Below are positions 1 through 12,838 of a DNA stretch of 64,000 nucleotides, piece by piece. The notes under the pieces were generated by a model, which was not told the DNA's origin, searched no databases, and saw only the letters and a list, made by a program, of their open reading frames with translations. The position numbers and the translations under genes are program-made. This DNA is from Aporrectodea caliginosa (Eukaryota > Annelida > Clitellata > Crassiclitellata > Lumbricidae): NCBI GenBank assembly GCA_020284085.1, contig JACEVL010000159.1, forward strand, positions 2,086,231 through 2,150,230, read 5' to 3'. The first letter of the stretch is position 1. Each line of letters begins with the position of its first letter.

Positions 1-479
1 AGTTTATCGCTGCTATGTATATAACTATAAAATCAGCTGCCTATATATCACTGCGGCTGTTACACAAAAGCGACGTTTGACAGTAAACTGCAGTGCTGTT
101 AATCTTTGTTGTCATCTATTCCTCGACCGTTGCCATTATTCCAGCGTGACTTCGGAGTGTTTCACTAACGAGTTTCAAGCACATTATATCGTGCTGATTT
201 GCATTTCTTTACAAATATAGAACACTCATACGTTACCATGCAGTATTCCAAACAAGTTCAGACTCTCATCATACTGTTGTTCAAGTCTCAAGCACACATG
301 TAGGTCATTGTAGGATCAGTTGCTTCTTTGTCACCAATACGCATGACAAGATTGCAGGCAGAACAATCCTGGCCCGTGCATACGAATCGGTTTCGTACAG
401 ACCGCAGTCTTTGACTCAAGTAACTGAATGGTTATGAAGCAGATGAGAGCCATTGCCTGTATACATTTCATCGTGACAA

Positions 480-870
480 ATACTAGGTAAGCAGCGACTG
501 TCTTCTATGACTGTCCGTCCCCCTAAATACCTCTGTGACTCCACACGTCGGCCCAACTCGGCTGCTTCCCTTCGCCCGCTCCGCTCTTTGGATCGTCTTG
601 AACTTATTGTTCCTCGTGTGAGAACGACCATAGCCCAGTCCTGTTCCTTTATCTGCATTGGCCCTTCTTTATGGAATCAACTTACCCTCTTAGTTCGCAC
701 CACCAAAGGCCTACTGTCCAGTGGCCCTGTTACATGTATTTTTTCGCTACCTCATAACTTGCCATTATTCTCGGGGACTTTCGCACTGCGAGCGCCTCTG
801 ATTGGTGTGCACACTGTGCACTGTGAGAGGCGCTTTATACATCTTTAAATACAATACAATGCAAAAAACG
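480..870 (+). mobile_element. L2/CR1-type LINE, 3' end with ORF2 C-terminus
   Basis: The frame from 507 reads VPRVRTT...SFICIGPSLWNQLTLLVR, matching the conserved C-terminus of CR1/L2 reverse transcriptases (VPR.RT...F...GP..WN.LP). A 3' tail follows with a 9-bp stem (agcgcctct 791-799, agaggcgct 826-834), then TTTATAC and an AATACAATAC-rich end, the usual L2-clade 3' terminus. Truncated; no active element. Confidence 0.7.
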
Positions 871-1873
871 TCTAGCCCAATGAGAGCATCACAGTTTCCA
901 GCCTTCAATTGACTTGGGTTTCAACGCTGCAGTGCAGACAGTAAGCCTATAATACCTCAGCGAAAACATCCCCGAAGTCGTCTTCATATGTCGCCCTGGT
1001 TGCAACGGTGACGAAATGACTTCTGTGTAAACTGTGGGATGGGAATCATACGCAGTGGCGCTGGTTTTCCGCCCTGGGGCATCACAAGAGAACATCTGCT
1101 CCTCTAATTGACCGCCATACCCTATTCTACTCGACCAGCCCAATGCACGATGCAGTCGATCGGATTAGATGGAAAAAGCAGTCATCCATGAAGGTACACT
1201 TAACCTTAGGTTATGTCCCAATTCATGGCGCCAGAACGAGACGCTCGGCAGAATGAAGGACATGACGCTCTACGTAGTCCATGCAGGCCAATCATATGCG
1301 TAGCTACATGGAGGCACGAGGAGGCAGTTGCCTGCTCTTGCTTTTTTATATACTGGAACTTCCATTGACCAATGACCCCAATAACCAGGATTTTGCCAGT
1401 GGTCTGTGAAGTTGCCTCCTCTTGAATTTAAGTCTGGCTACGTTCCTGAATCCCGAGGACAATTATACGTAGACATTTTATATAGCGCCTTTTGATAGAC
1501 AGGCTAGAAAAACAAACCATCGACAAATTCAGTGACGGATCTAGAGATAATTCGGCCATGGTCGTCATTTGATTTGGTTTGGCCACGCCACTGACTCCGC
1601 ACAGAATATAAACTAAAACAGAAAAACTACAGAAAAACGATACTATAGAGTTAAACACTATAATAAAAAATTATGTTATGAGCATTTATAGCCGAGATAA
1701 TAATTGCGAATTGTTAAAGGCAAAGTTCATTTTGGTGTAATGAGATTCGGGAAATATAAACATTTTTATCATCAAGGGAATAGTAAAAAGGTTTCTGCGA
1801 AAGTCGGGAATATCTTCAACATTTTCGACGACAAAATGTCAAACTTAGTTACCATAATTTTATATGTTATGTT

Positions 1874-1919
1874 GAGCGCCTCTGAGTAGATATCTTGAAG
1901 GGGCGCTATATCAAGTTTC

Positions 1920-2009
<90 letters not shown>
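1874..2009 (+). mobile_element. L2-type 3' tail plus (ATTG)n
   Basis: The hairpin tail GAGCGCCTCTGAGTAG...GAAGGGGCGCTATAT (1874-1919) is followed directly by about 22 copies of ATTG (1920-2009). The tail matches the LINE tail at 790-840 and the SINE tails near 31.1, 31.45 and 56.7 kb. Confidence 0.65.
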
Positions 2010-2169
2010 ATTTAAACAGGTCCTCAATTTTTTGCAAAGTTTATTATATTGCTTTGTTTAGAAAGCCACCTAAGAACCTGCGACATGAGATTCTCAGTCT
2101 CTCTTAAAGAGTCTCTTTGCCTCTTTTCTTGAAGACCATTTTGTTCGATTTATTATTGTGTTACGTTGG

Positions 2170-2216
2170 GAGCGCCTCTGGCGATTCTCTCTTGAAGTGG
2201 TGCCATATAAGTTTGC
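2170..2216 (+). mobile_element. diverged copy of the L2-type 3' tail
   Basis: GAGCGCCTCTGG...CTTGAAGTGGTGCCATATAAG, the same hairpin-tail layout as at 1874 with substitutions in the second stem arm. Confidence 0.5.
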
Positions 2217-2324
2217 AATCACCATTAGCATAACTCGCTGCTCTATCTTCAGGGGCGGATTAAACAATTTCCCTAAAGCCTACGCCAATTTTTCCCACAC
2301 CTAATATCTATATTAACAGACTGA

Positions 2325-2548
2325 CAGACAGAGATGTTACACAGAGACAGAGACAGAGTGAAAAGTCACAGAGACAGAGTCAGAGTCAGAGAGACAGACA
2401 GACAGACAGACAGAAACAGAGACAGACAGACAGACAGAGACAGAGAGCGAGAGAGCGACAGACAGACAGAGAGACAGAGACAGACAGAGACATAGACAGA
2501 GATGTTACACAGAGACAGAGTGAAAGAGTCACAGAGACAGAGTGAAAG

Positions 2549-2613
<65 letters not shown>

Positions 2614-2690
2614 CAGACAGAGAGAGACAGAGACAGAGACAGAGAGTTACACAGAGACAGAGTGAAAGAGTCACAGAGACAGAGTGAAAG

Positions 2691-2769
<79 letters not shown>

Positions 2770-2865
2770 CAGACAGAGAGAGACAGAGACAGAGACAGAG
2801 AGACAGAGAGACAGAGAATAAGTGAGCGAGAGAGCGAACGAGTGAGTTAGTGAGATAGTGAAAGA
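2325..2865. repeat. (AGAC)n/(AG)n purine microsatellite block
   Basis: About 540 bases of GA and CAGA repeats. A roughly 170-base block (GATGTTACACAGAGACAGAG... to the long GA run) appears twice, about 145 bases apart. The open frames here (Arg-Glu or Ser-Leu repeats) are artefacts. Confidence 0.9.
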
Positions 2866-3790
2866 GAGAGCGCAATTCCAAAGGTGTCCTAACGGCTTAA
2901 TTTTCTTGTCTTTGCCTAAAAACCACGTTACGGGTTTTATCAACGGAAATTAATGACCATCCTGTAGGTTCCATCTTATCTCAGCTATTCCATTCAGAAA
3001 TGCCCTTCAGTCATAATCTTTTTTTCACGAGGGCCTAAATTACACAATGCGGGCTCACAAGTGGAATAATTCTGTTTGCAGGGGTATAGGCTACATTTGT
3101 TATAAATCATTATGAAAACCCGGCAATTAGCCAGTTAATTCTACACAGACTTATTACTGTGTCTATATTTAATCACTTTCTGCAAAAATTTCCAAAAGCC
3201 TCAGTTTATCTATAATGATGATGGCCTGCCAATCACAATAATAATGCTTGCACAGTCCACAATGTAACGAGATGACAAAGCTGACGTCGCAAGTCCTTCG
3301 ATTAAGTTACGCTGCGTCCTTGAAGCGGTTTCCTCGACAATTAATATTTCGATGGCCGCCATTTTGTTTGCCCAATCCGATCGGTATAAGTGAAAAGGAT
3401 GTAGCTTTGTTTTCGTCGAAATTTTCGGTAAAATAATTAACGTCGAGGGGAGATAACCACGAGTGTCGTCAACTGTATTCAACATTAACTTTTCGTCTGA
3501 CGTTATAAATAATAGTGATAACGATAATTATAGGACGACCGTATTATAGTTACTATAATTACTGCACTAGCGTTGTTGAATGCTGAATTCATCGTGTTGC
3601 TGCTTGTATAGTGCACGTGTGGACTTGGGCAAAGAATTAGCCCAAGCACGTGTTCTTATTTTCACGTGGCTATAGAATGCGCCAAGTTTCTATGACACGA
3701 TGCTCTTGGATTGTCTGAATTTTTCTAATTCACACCAGTATCTTCCCCGTTTAGCAACTCCAAGTCCTTGCAAAATTAAAGGTACAGAAG
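2866..3790. other. unannotated intergenic stretch
   Basis: AT-rich; only short open frames with no family resemblance. I see no gene, RNA or clear repeat boundary. Confidence 0.4.
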
Positions 3791-3798
3791 GTAATGGT

Positions 3799-4279
3799 TA
3801 GGGAAGGGCCGAATATTCAGCCGGATTTTGCGCTAATCGGTATTAATAGGAATCGGCGCATCATATATATAGCCTAGGACTAGCCTACCGATCCAAATAC
3901 CAAAAAGTGATAGTTTTGGCCAAAAACAATTTTGTTCTTTCATTACAAAAATAGTAACCTGTTTTGGCGACCTCCTGTGGTAATCTTTATCATTGAAAGT
4001 CCGTGTATAATAGTGAAATTGTGACTCGACGCATCAACAAATGGCGAAAAGTCGGGCTTTTCTCTTAAGCCACGCGGTTGCAAATGTTAATTTATTTTAA
4101 ATAGTTATAGTGCATAAACTCTCGTTTGAATCACATCTTTAATTATTATTTCTTTCCAAATGAAAATAAATATTGCTGATTAATCGGATCGAATCCGGAT
4201 TCGGCCGAAAAGGCATTCCAAATAGCCGGTTACTATCCGTAATCGGAAACGGCAAAAAATGCCAATCGGCCATTCCCTA
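3799..4279. mobile_element. non-autonomous hAT-type element
   Basis: 481 bases with inverted ends TAGGGAAGGGCCGA (left) and, reversed, TAGGGAATGGCCGA (right). It is flanked by 8-bp duplications GTAATGGT (3791-3798) and GTAATGTT (4280-4287), one mismatch. No transposase frame inside. An 8-bp TSD with TAGGG-type ends is characteristic of hAT. Confidence 0.72.
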
Positions 4280-4521
4280 GTAATGTTAAAGAAGGGAAAA
4301 GGTAACGAAGGGAAGGCATAAAGAAGCGGACATCTGTTTACATGCAGTTAAAGAAACTTCTGTGAAGGGTGTTTCCATAGTTTGTAGGAAAAGGAAAACC
4401 TTCGATTGAGATGCAAACACGACCGCTGCAGCAATCCAACAGGACACAGCATAAACCCTCACACGTGAGCTTCCAGTTTGCCTTGGTATACTCGTAGTCT
4501 ATACGAACCCTTAGGGTTGCT

Positions 4522-4897
4522 TAGGGGTGCAAAAAACCAAACTTTTTCAAATTGAAAAGTTGGTTTTTTGTTTTTTTGTGTTTTTTTGTTTTTTGGTCTT
4601 TTGGTTTTTTGTTTTGGAGATTTTCCTATTTCGGATCATAAAACTCATAATGTCGTTCAAATTAATCAGATGCATATAAATGAAATTAACTAGAACAGTA
4701 GAACCGTAGAATGTCATAAAATGAAGTTAACATAGATCATACAACAATTGCCAAGAGAATTTAAGAGACGCCATTTTTTGCATTTATAATTTATAAATTT
4801 GTTAAAAAAAAAAAAAAAATTAGCGGTTTTTTGTTTTTTGGGTTTTTTTTTAAAGCCAAAAAAACAAAAACAAAAAACCAAGCCTTTAACAGCCCTG
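4522..4897. mobile_element. non-autonomous hAT-type element with T-rich ends
   Basis: Ends TAGGGGTG and, reversed, CAGGGCTG; flanks GGGTTGCT (4514-4521) and GGGTTGGT (4898-4905), seven of eight matching. Inside the ends are long T/A homopolymer runs forming an extended imperfect inverted repeat. Confidence 0.62.
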
Positions 4898-5109
4898 GGG
4901 TTGGTAGAATGAGGTGGGCTTATATTAATGGACCATCACCGATAGAAGTAGGCTATACTAACTGCGCTTTACGTTACTTAATTCACTGTGCTTGCCAGGG
5001 TCGTATCTACAGTGTCAAGCCTCCAACAAGCCAATTATAAAATGCTTGATCCTGCCTTTGTTTTAGGTTTCTCTCTGAAGTAATTATCATACGCGACTTT
5101 AACATTCGT

Positions 5110-5595
5110 GCTAATTAAGTCTGCGGATTTTAACGATTAATTAATCGATTAATCGTTAAAACTTTTAATCGATTAATTTCGGCTTGTTCGATTAGTTTTC
5201 GATTAATTTTCTTACTTTATGACGTCAACCGACCTATTTCAGGAATAAACAATATGACGAACAGTAATAATGTGAAACATTCGAGTGGAAAATTAAGCGA
5301 TCATTTTGCATTTAATGTAGGCCTAAATGCTAATGGAAAAGGCGAAGATGGCGAAATTATTGAAGATTTTTGTAAACAGAAGGTAGTTACTACTGAATAC
5401 ATTTCTCAGTTTCACAATTTGTTTTTTGCATGTCGAATGATTAAAGGATATTTTGCAGTGTAGCATTTAGGCTACAGTCTAAACAGTTTGCACGCCTTAT
5501 GTAACATGGACCAAATTAATTGAATTTAATCGATTAATCTCGATTAAAGTTTGGAGATTTATCGATTAGAATTATTTTAATTAGTACCAGCCCTA
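5110..5595. mobile_element. hAT-like fragment rich in ATCGATTAAT
   Basis: Several copies of the palindromic word TTAATCGATTAA near both sides and a right end reading CAGCCCTAG (reversed CTAGGGCTGG), a common hAT terminus. No left terminus or target duplication found. A 69-codon frame inside (5254-5463) is unrecognised. Confidence 0.4.
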
Positions 5596-6085
5596 GTGCT
5601 GATAGATACCCACTTACCCAGCCATAGCGATTAAGCATTTCTTAAAGTGTTGGAACTTGGAAGAGTGGCTTGAAACAGGCCATCACCTACTTTCCTATAG
5701 GAAGAAAAAGCCAGTATACACTAGACGTTGTAGGCCTAATACTTCATTCTGATACGCAATATGTGCACTGTGTCGCTCATGTTGAGTCTTATCTTTCGGA
5801 TCATAAATTATTGCCATCTTCTCCAAATTTGACTTTCCATTTAAACAGTCTCCAAATTACAAAATAATTAGATTTCGCCCTTGGCATAAAATTTATTTAA
5901 ACAAACTGAATTAGGGTATCGTCGCCTCTCGTCGTGGTAATTTCGGGCAAAAACTGAGAATGAGCTGTTTGCGCAGTTTAAATCTGTAAAACTAGGAACT
6001 CACTTGTTGAGTCTGCTGGTAGCCCGGGTGTTGTCTTTAACTCTATTATACTATAGTCTATGTCATTTAACGACTATGTAGGTTA

Positions 6086-6207
6086 GGGTGTGTCTTAAAA
6101 AATAAAGTTTCAAAATTAATATCGGCCAGGTTGTTTTTGAGTTCCATCCTGAGAAACATTGTCATCTGCCGATATTAATTTTGAAACTTCATTTTTTAGA
6201 TACACCC
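6086..6207. mobile_element. 122-bp MITE with TA flanks
   Basis: A nearly complete hairpin: about 43-base imperfect inverted arms starting GGGTGTGTCTTAAAAAATAA, reversed at the right as GGGTGTATCTAAAAAATGAA. TA on each side (6084-6085, 6208-6209) suggests Tc1/mariner-type insertion. Confidence 0.7.
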
Positions 6208-6209
6208 TA

Positions 6210-8080
6210 ATTGTAGGCATACTATCTATAAATTGTCATACATGCATATTCGTGACTTGCACAGAATTAGGAGGATGTCCCGATGTCTGCTATAGATAGG
6301 AGATCTCCGGCGAACGCATTGGTCTCTCGTCGCATGGATTACTGTAACTTACTACTCACTATAGATCACTAAGTCTAATTTGCAGAAGCTCCAGAGGGTT
6401 AAGAACTTTGAGTAGCGTCGTAACTAATACGATAAGATACGAGCATATGACATCCTGATTTAAATCATGCATTGACTTCCTGTTCAGCAAAAAATCTCTA
6501 TCAAATTGGGGTTCATGGTTTATAAAACGTTGAACTCTAACCAACTACAGCATTTAAAATTTGTAGGCCTACTTATTCCTAAGGCTTAACATTATTCAGC
6601 AAAGTCATCTGATTGCCTTTCTTTGATCAAACCTAACGCTAGAGTTGTGCCTGCTAGACAAGTTTTACGGTTGTTGGAACTAAATTTGGTTATTTTCATT
6701 GCAAATTTGTTGAAATATGTCTTCCGAAATGTTTGTTAGCCTAAAACAATCCTTACGGTACCGGTCAGCATTGCATCCGCTTAGAGGAGCTTCTCTTCAT
6801 TACGTTTACTAAAAACATGGTTGAGAGACCAAATGGGTCAGGAAAGGTTGACCGGTTTAGCCCTCCTAAACGCGCATCGAGAAATCTAAGTAGCCTAGAT
6901 CGGAGAAAGTGATTGATTACTTTGCAAAGATTACAGGAGATTGGAATTTGTGTTGTAACATGTTATAAAGTTGAGAAACAATTAATTTGATAAGTCATTT
7001 TAATTACAATTCCTTTGATCTTCGAAACAATTTTAGATTAAACGGTTAATAAAAATAAACTATTAATTCTTCAAACAATTGTCGTAAAGATCGATAATAC
7101 TTGATAGGTGTTACATTTACTTTTGCAGTTGGCTTTATTTGCAAAAATCTTGGTATAAAATTGTTTAAATTTATAATCATTGCGTTTGACATAATTACTA
7201 AATCGCTCATGGGAGCCAACAGAAATCGCCCCCGTACAGAAAAAGTCTAGATCCGCCCCTGCATTAAGCTAAAGACTGTAAAGAATTGTCTGCAACTCTC
7301 TGACAATTTCGAGTTTTCTGTGAACATGTGAAGCACTGAGAATCGAATTCCGGATCCGGTGATGATAGGACTCCAACACGTTGTTGATCTGCAGCTATAG
7401 GATCTGACCATACAAGAAGACATGAATCAAGACTGCAAGATAATTTCTTTTCAAAGCGATTTCAGGAGGCCTATTCACACAGCAGCAATAGGGTTCTGAT
7501 TTCAGTCTAGGCCTATATGCCACGATCGGTAGCTGCACTTGAATGAGAATAGACCGGTCGCTTCAGAAATCCTATTTCTCTAGCGCCAATTGGGCTCTGA
7601 TTTCATTTGAAGGGATCGACAAACGAAAAGATTAAAAGACGATACACGAAGGAGCTTATAGCGTCGAATACAGGATCATAAAGAATATGTGTACATATAT
7701 AAATGATTGCATTGACATGTCCAATAGACCTGTGTGGCGTGGAAGAGCATTAAATTTCAGCTATACAACTAAACACCTGTGGAACTATTGGAGACGGATC
7801 CTTATATTCACCCAGCTCCTGTCTTTCGCTGCTGCCACTGTCAACAGATCAGTCACTGCTTTACAATCAAAAGAGATCGGACAACTGTATGGCCTGCTGC
7901 TATTGGCTGGGCCTCTATAGAGTTAGAAAAAGCGTAGGGCCTACTAAGTGCTTTTTCATGATGGCGTTAAACGGTCACTTTAGGGATGGTCCATTTCAAT
8001 TCCTGTCAATCGATATAGGTATACATACATGTTAAACATATTAATCTGTCGGGGTTCCTAATATTTCCTTTAGCCAACTA
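6210..8080. other. intergenic stretch with transposon ends
   Basis: AT-rich and without a credible gene. At about 7243-7260 the sequence GATCCGCCCCTG looks like a right end of a CAGGGGCGGATC-type element; a possible left end of the same type is at 2251. No matching target duplications, so I do not join them. Confidence 0.35.
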
Positions 8081-8088
8081 AGTTAGAT

Positions 8089-8428
8089 CAGCGTTTCCAA
8101 ACTTTTCAGTGTCACGGACCGGCTGGAATTTTCCCACCGCAGGAAGACCGGTGCAAAATTTATTAGTTATTTCTCTTTTTCGTTTTCGATCACCTAAATT
8201 CCTCAAAATGTATTAAAATTGATTTGAATGCATGTTTATCTAATTCTATGACTCTATTGCCATTTAAATGCTAGCCTAATAAGTGTTTTTACAATGACTT
8301 TTAAAAATGTAATAGGCATTTCTTGATTCCGACTTTCCGAGACAAGGAATTCGACAAGTTTCTTGACTCGTTTTGCGGACCGGCGCGAACCGGCACCGGT
8401 CCGCTGACCACCACTTTGGGAAGCACCG
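8089..8428. mobile_element. non-autonomous hAT element with perfect 8-bp TSD
   Basis: 340 bases starting CAGCGTTTCCAAACTTT and ending ...CCCAAAGTGG-type inverted sequence (CTTTGGGAAGCACCG), with GGACCGG near both ends. Direct repeats AGTTAGAT at 8081-8088 and 8429-8436 are identical. No coding capacity. Confidence 0.8.
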
Positions 8429-8436
8429 AGTTAGAT

Positions 8437-9494
8437 GACAGAAGACGGCCTGTACGCTTTGGCTTGAAGGCTGACATAATGATATAGGTATAAAATAATC
8501 GAACAAAATTTTGATAGATGGCGCCACTATAGGCGAGCGTACGTCCACCACCTCTATAAATTTTGCCTTCTTCTGTTTGGATCATCCCTTCGGAAAAGTG
8601 TTTCGTTTTGCATGCGAGTGATGCATGTATAGCTCTGTTCAGAAAGTATATATCAACCCATGCATGCATCTCTCACATTCGCTTCTTTGAACACATTGTA
8701 ATTTTTCTATTGACCTTACAAAGGTGAAACATGCTTGTGCCTATTTTCGGGTCAATGTAGGAGTTATGCAAATGAGATATGACATTCCTTACTTGCCCTC
8801 CTCTTCTCAAAACATCTGGCGCCACAGACACCAGTGCCTAATAGCCTACTATATAATTATAGACCCCCTACTTAATACTAACTTAGGCCTATATATATTT
8901 GCAGCGTTAAGAACAGCCTTATCTGTGGCGATTTATTATATATGCAGACCTTTCGCTAATTGATCCACTTTATGACATAGGCTACAGCACACATCGCGTA
9001 GATAAAGCAAGTCGCTGCAGAGACTGAAGGGCAGAAGTTTGCACTAGAAGATCAGTTATTAGGAAAGCAAAGATGGCAAATCCTGGAGCGCGTTGGCCGA
9101 ACAAATAGCAGCATCGTAATTAATTTCTAGTGATGTATAATTACCTTAATTCGCAGTGCACATCCTTACGTAGAGTGCTTGATTAAGGTTCACCCATTCA
9201 GCAGTGCACGGGATTAGTCCTATATAGGCCTAGCTGTCATGAGCATATAATTGCAGGGACGCCGTATTTTGGGTTAAGTTCAGATCTTGAGCACTGCATG
9301 CCCTCCGAGTCTTCTAAACAATGATTGCTACTGTTATTAACTATATTAAATTGCAGCTGTAATTATCGTTGGACGGATTCATTTGTGTATAAATGTAGGT
9401 CCCATGCATAGAGGCGTGTTCCCGGGTTTATCCGGTGACGACGTCAAACGTTCTGATTCGATTACGCTCTCCATGGATGTGCGGTTAAACAAGT
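8437..9494. other. unannotated intergenic stretch
   Basis: No recognisable gene or element; several TAGGCCTA words and short AT-rich frames only. Confidence 0.35.
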
Positions 9495-10025
9495 TCATTC
9501 TACAATTTCCTCTGCCATGCATGGGTTCAGGCTGTATGTTTATCAGCCAGTTCATTCCATGTGATTCACCTCTATTATGGGTTCAGATATGACCATGGCT
9601 GTTTGATTATAATCTAGTTCATTCTATGACGTATAATGTCTTTTCTGAACCCACGATAGAGAAGAATCACATAAAATCTATTCTCTATTCTCATGCATGG
9701 GTTAAGATATGACCATGGCTGCACGATTATCAGCCATGCATGGCATGCAGTTCATTCCATGTGATTCTTTTCTATCATGGTTCAGATATATATGACCATG
9801 GCTGTAAACGATTGTATAAGGCTTATCTATGTGATTCTTCTCTATCATAGGTTCAGAAAAGACCGTGGCTGTATGATTATAAACCAGTTAATTCTATGTG
9901 AATCTTTTCAATCATGGGTTCAGATATGACCATGCATGGATGTATGATTGTAAGCCAGTTCATTGTATAAAATTTTTGTCTGCCATCGGTTTGAATATGC
10001 CGATGATTAAACCAGTTCATTCTAA
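9495..10025. repeat. degenerate tandem repeat (about 6 units)
   Basis: Recurring blocks containing CAGTTCATTC, ATGTGATTC, TCTATCATGGGTTCAGA and ATGACCATGGCTG at irregular 60-110 base spacing. It looks like an old minisatellite with heavy divergence. Confidence 0.6.
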
Positions 10026-10399
10026 CAAAATTCTTACATGCGTGTGTATAAATATGTAGGCTATGTATAGTTGTGTGATATTGTAATTATTGGGTTTCTC
10101 AGTTTGCACATAAAAACGTTTGCTTTCTAAAGTTTCCATCTGAGCCTTGCAATCGTAATCCAAGACTTCTTGCGCGCTTCGTGAACCAAACTTAAAGCAA
10201 ATAAACACACATTTACAATGCACCGAACTCATAGGAGTGTCATTTAGGTTGTTGTTCCTGCGGTCAATGCGTGTATTGAGCTCAACGACAGCAATTAACT
10301 ACAACTTGACTTTACCTTGCTGCAGGATTATCATGCTCCCGTTACTGCACCGACATCACGACACTTTGCATACCTACGTCTACATAGGCCATGTGTGTA

Positions 10400-10400
10400 C

Positions 10401-10431
<31 letters not shown>

Positions 10432-10669
10432 TGTATGTATGTATGTATGTATGTATGTATGTATGCATGCATGCATTTGTGTGTGTAATGTGTATGTATG
10501 TATTCATGTATTTATGTATACAGGACACTTCTGCTTCCACGATAATCGTGTATACACGAACCGATCGAAATTGGATGCCTCAAAATGGCCGAAGTTGGCC
10601 AATCTCTTCCTATTATCGGCTGCATGCCGCTTTGTCGACGTCAGATTCGCGTATACTCCACAATCGTAG

Positions 10670-10712
<43 letters not shown>

Positions 10713-10720
10713 ACTTATAT
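10400..10720. repeat. (GTAT)n and (TA)n microsatellites with unique sequence between
   Basis: (GTAT)n at about 10402-10464 and (TA)n at about 10669-10715, separated by some 200 bases of unique sequence. Confidence 0.85.
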
Positions 10721-10739
10721 GTAGCCTACGTGATATAAA

Positions 10740-11000
10740 TACATGGTCTATAATGTGGCGTTGAAACCGTGACCAGCTGGTGACGTTTACACCAAGCGAA
10801 CTGTCGTCTGCTTGGACACGCGATCAATCGTATCGCGTTTCGCGCCTATTATGATTCGAGGGTCTTGTGCCGACGGTTGCGATTCGTCCGCCCGGTCAAT
10901 AACGCACAGTGGCGCCCCCCCTCCCGACGGACGGAGGGACTGTCTCCGGTCGGAAGCGAAGCGTGGTACGGACGTCTGATGGTCCACCTTAAGAGCAATT
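10740..11000. other. CpG-rich unique segment
   Basis: Locally GC- and CpG-rich compared with its AT-rich surroundings. Neither strand has a convincing protein. Could be a regulatory or first-exon region; nothing proves it. Confidence 0.25.
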
Positions 11001-11989
11001 TAACACAAAACTCATTTTATGAGGTTTGTGTACATAATAAAATTTGGTGGCTTGGTCTCGATGTATCGCTGGATAACTCTATTTGGTAAGCTATTCGTCC
11101 ATATGCAGTGGTGCACCATCTACTGATCTTTAGTCATTATATTATGGCGCCACAGAAATTGACATTCTTCAGCCAATCGTTTATATTGCGCCTTTTTAGT
11201 TGCAAGGGTTCAACGTTGTACGCATGTATACAGTATACTCGTTTATAAGACTCGGTGACAGCATGCACGATGAGTCAGTTTGGTCTAAAGTTGTCCGTTC
11301 CTCGGCACTATGAACGGTCTACAAGCCGTGCATGATAACTCTATGTAATCGTTGTTTATCGAGGAGGTTTTGCATTCAATTGCCATTTAGCAGACGTCCT
11401 GGGACGAGCGTGGACGCCAGCAGCCGCGGTTGGTTAGGACAATGCGTGTCAGCGTTCTGTATCTATATGGACAGATCGGGCGTTCCCTAACGGAGCCGAT
11501 GATTCCTAAAAGGGGAAGGGGTGGAATGAGAGATGGAAGAGGAGGAGGACGGCTTGATCGGTCTGATTTCATTTAAACATTCCTGTCTAATGTTTCTACT
11601 AATAGCGCAAACGAGACTTCCATGTAGATGAATTGGGCTTCACTTAGGCTACATGTAAAAACGGCAGAGGGTAAAAGGTTAGAGGTCATACATAACTTAC
11701 TTTCCCATTTACCTTATTATCCTTATACCTTGATTACCTTCCCAACCTTTCCTACCAGGGCAGAAGGATGATCTGAGGTTTATGCTCCAAGTCTAATACG
11801 TCCATAGAGGGAATTCAGACATTACACAGACAATACATTGTCGGTGGGAAGTTCAGACGACGAGGAAGAGGACTAGTCATCCGCCCTCACATGCATGGCG
11901 CACATGGTGAGGCTAAGAAAATGAAGTCACTAGCACTTCAAACCTTTTGGGGCTAACTTAATAACGGAATGATCTTCATCTCTTCTTCG

Positions 11990-12037
11990 TGTATTGCATT
12001 GTATTGTATTTACGGATTTCTAAACGCCTCATGTATG

Positions 12038-12071
<34 letters not shown>

Positions 12072-12207
12072 TGTATGTATGTATGTATGTATGTATGTAT
12101 GTATGTATGTATGTATGTATGTATGTATGTATGTATGTATGTATGTATGTATGTATGTATGTATGTATGTATGTATGTATGTATGTATGTATGTGTATGT
12201 GTATGTA
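11990..12207 (-). mobile_element. L2-type tail with 170-bp (GTAT)n array
   Basis: On the minus strand GAGGCGTTTAGAAAT...AAATACAATACAATGC (12030-11990) matches the LINE end at 826-865. The adjoining 12036-12207 is an almost perfect (GTAT)n array. Confidence 0.5.
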
Positions 12208-12838
12208 TCCAAACAAGATGAATCCTGTGGTGCATTTGTTGAAAGCCGCTGCGAATAAGTTTACTCTATACGACAGACCGACATAATTAATGCATTTTAA
12301 TACGATGACTGACAATTTGACAAAGAAAAGCAAATTAATTTACCGACGGGCTAATTAGCATGCAGGTCGCCTTAACCATACGTGTATAGCCTACGACAGT
12401 AATTTCGGAGCAGTTGTAAGCCTTGCGGCGACCTGCATGCTTCGGTTATTTCAACTCTTATCACCCGATTACACTTTTCCTTCGAAGCGAGTCGCTTGAC
12501 TTACACTTTTACTTACGAGTCGCAGCGGTTTATCTATCGCTCTTTTCCTATATGCAACGATGCCCGAAGTGAAAGTGACGGTGCAGAGACGATTGCAATT
12601 TACTCTGGCCAGTGCATTGGGGTGGGGGAGGGGGAGACGACTGTTTTAAGTCGTTTATATAGTCGTACGATTTCGTAATGATTAAATATGGATTGACTTG
12701 GTGTGACCGATAATTAACAACCTTGCCAATACGCACTTCCAGAGCAGGTTGTGCTTTGGCCATATAAAGATATACAAGTACAAGGTTGAAGCATGCACTA
12801 ACGTAGACAGTCGAATATATTATAGGCTGCATATAGAG

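Noticed and set aside
2251..7260. A single 5-kb hAT element between CAGGGGCGGAT at 2251 and its inverse at 7260
   Set aside because: Flanking 8-mers do not match and other complete elements lie between; better treated as two fragments.
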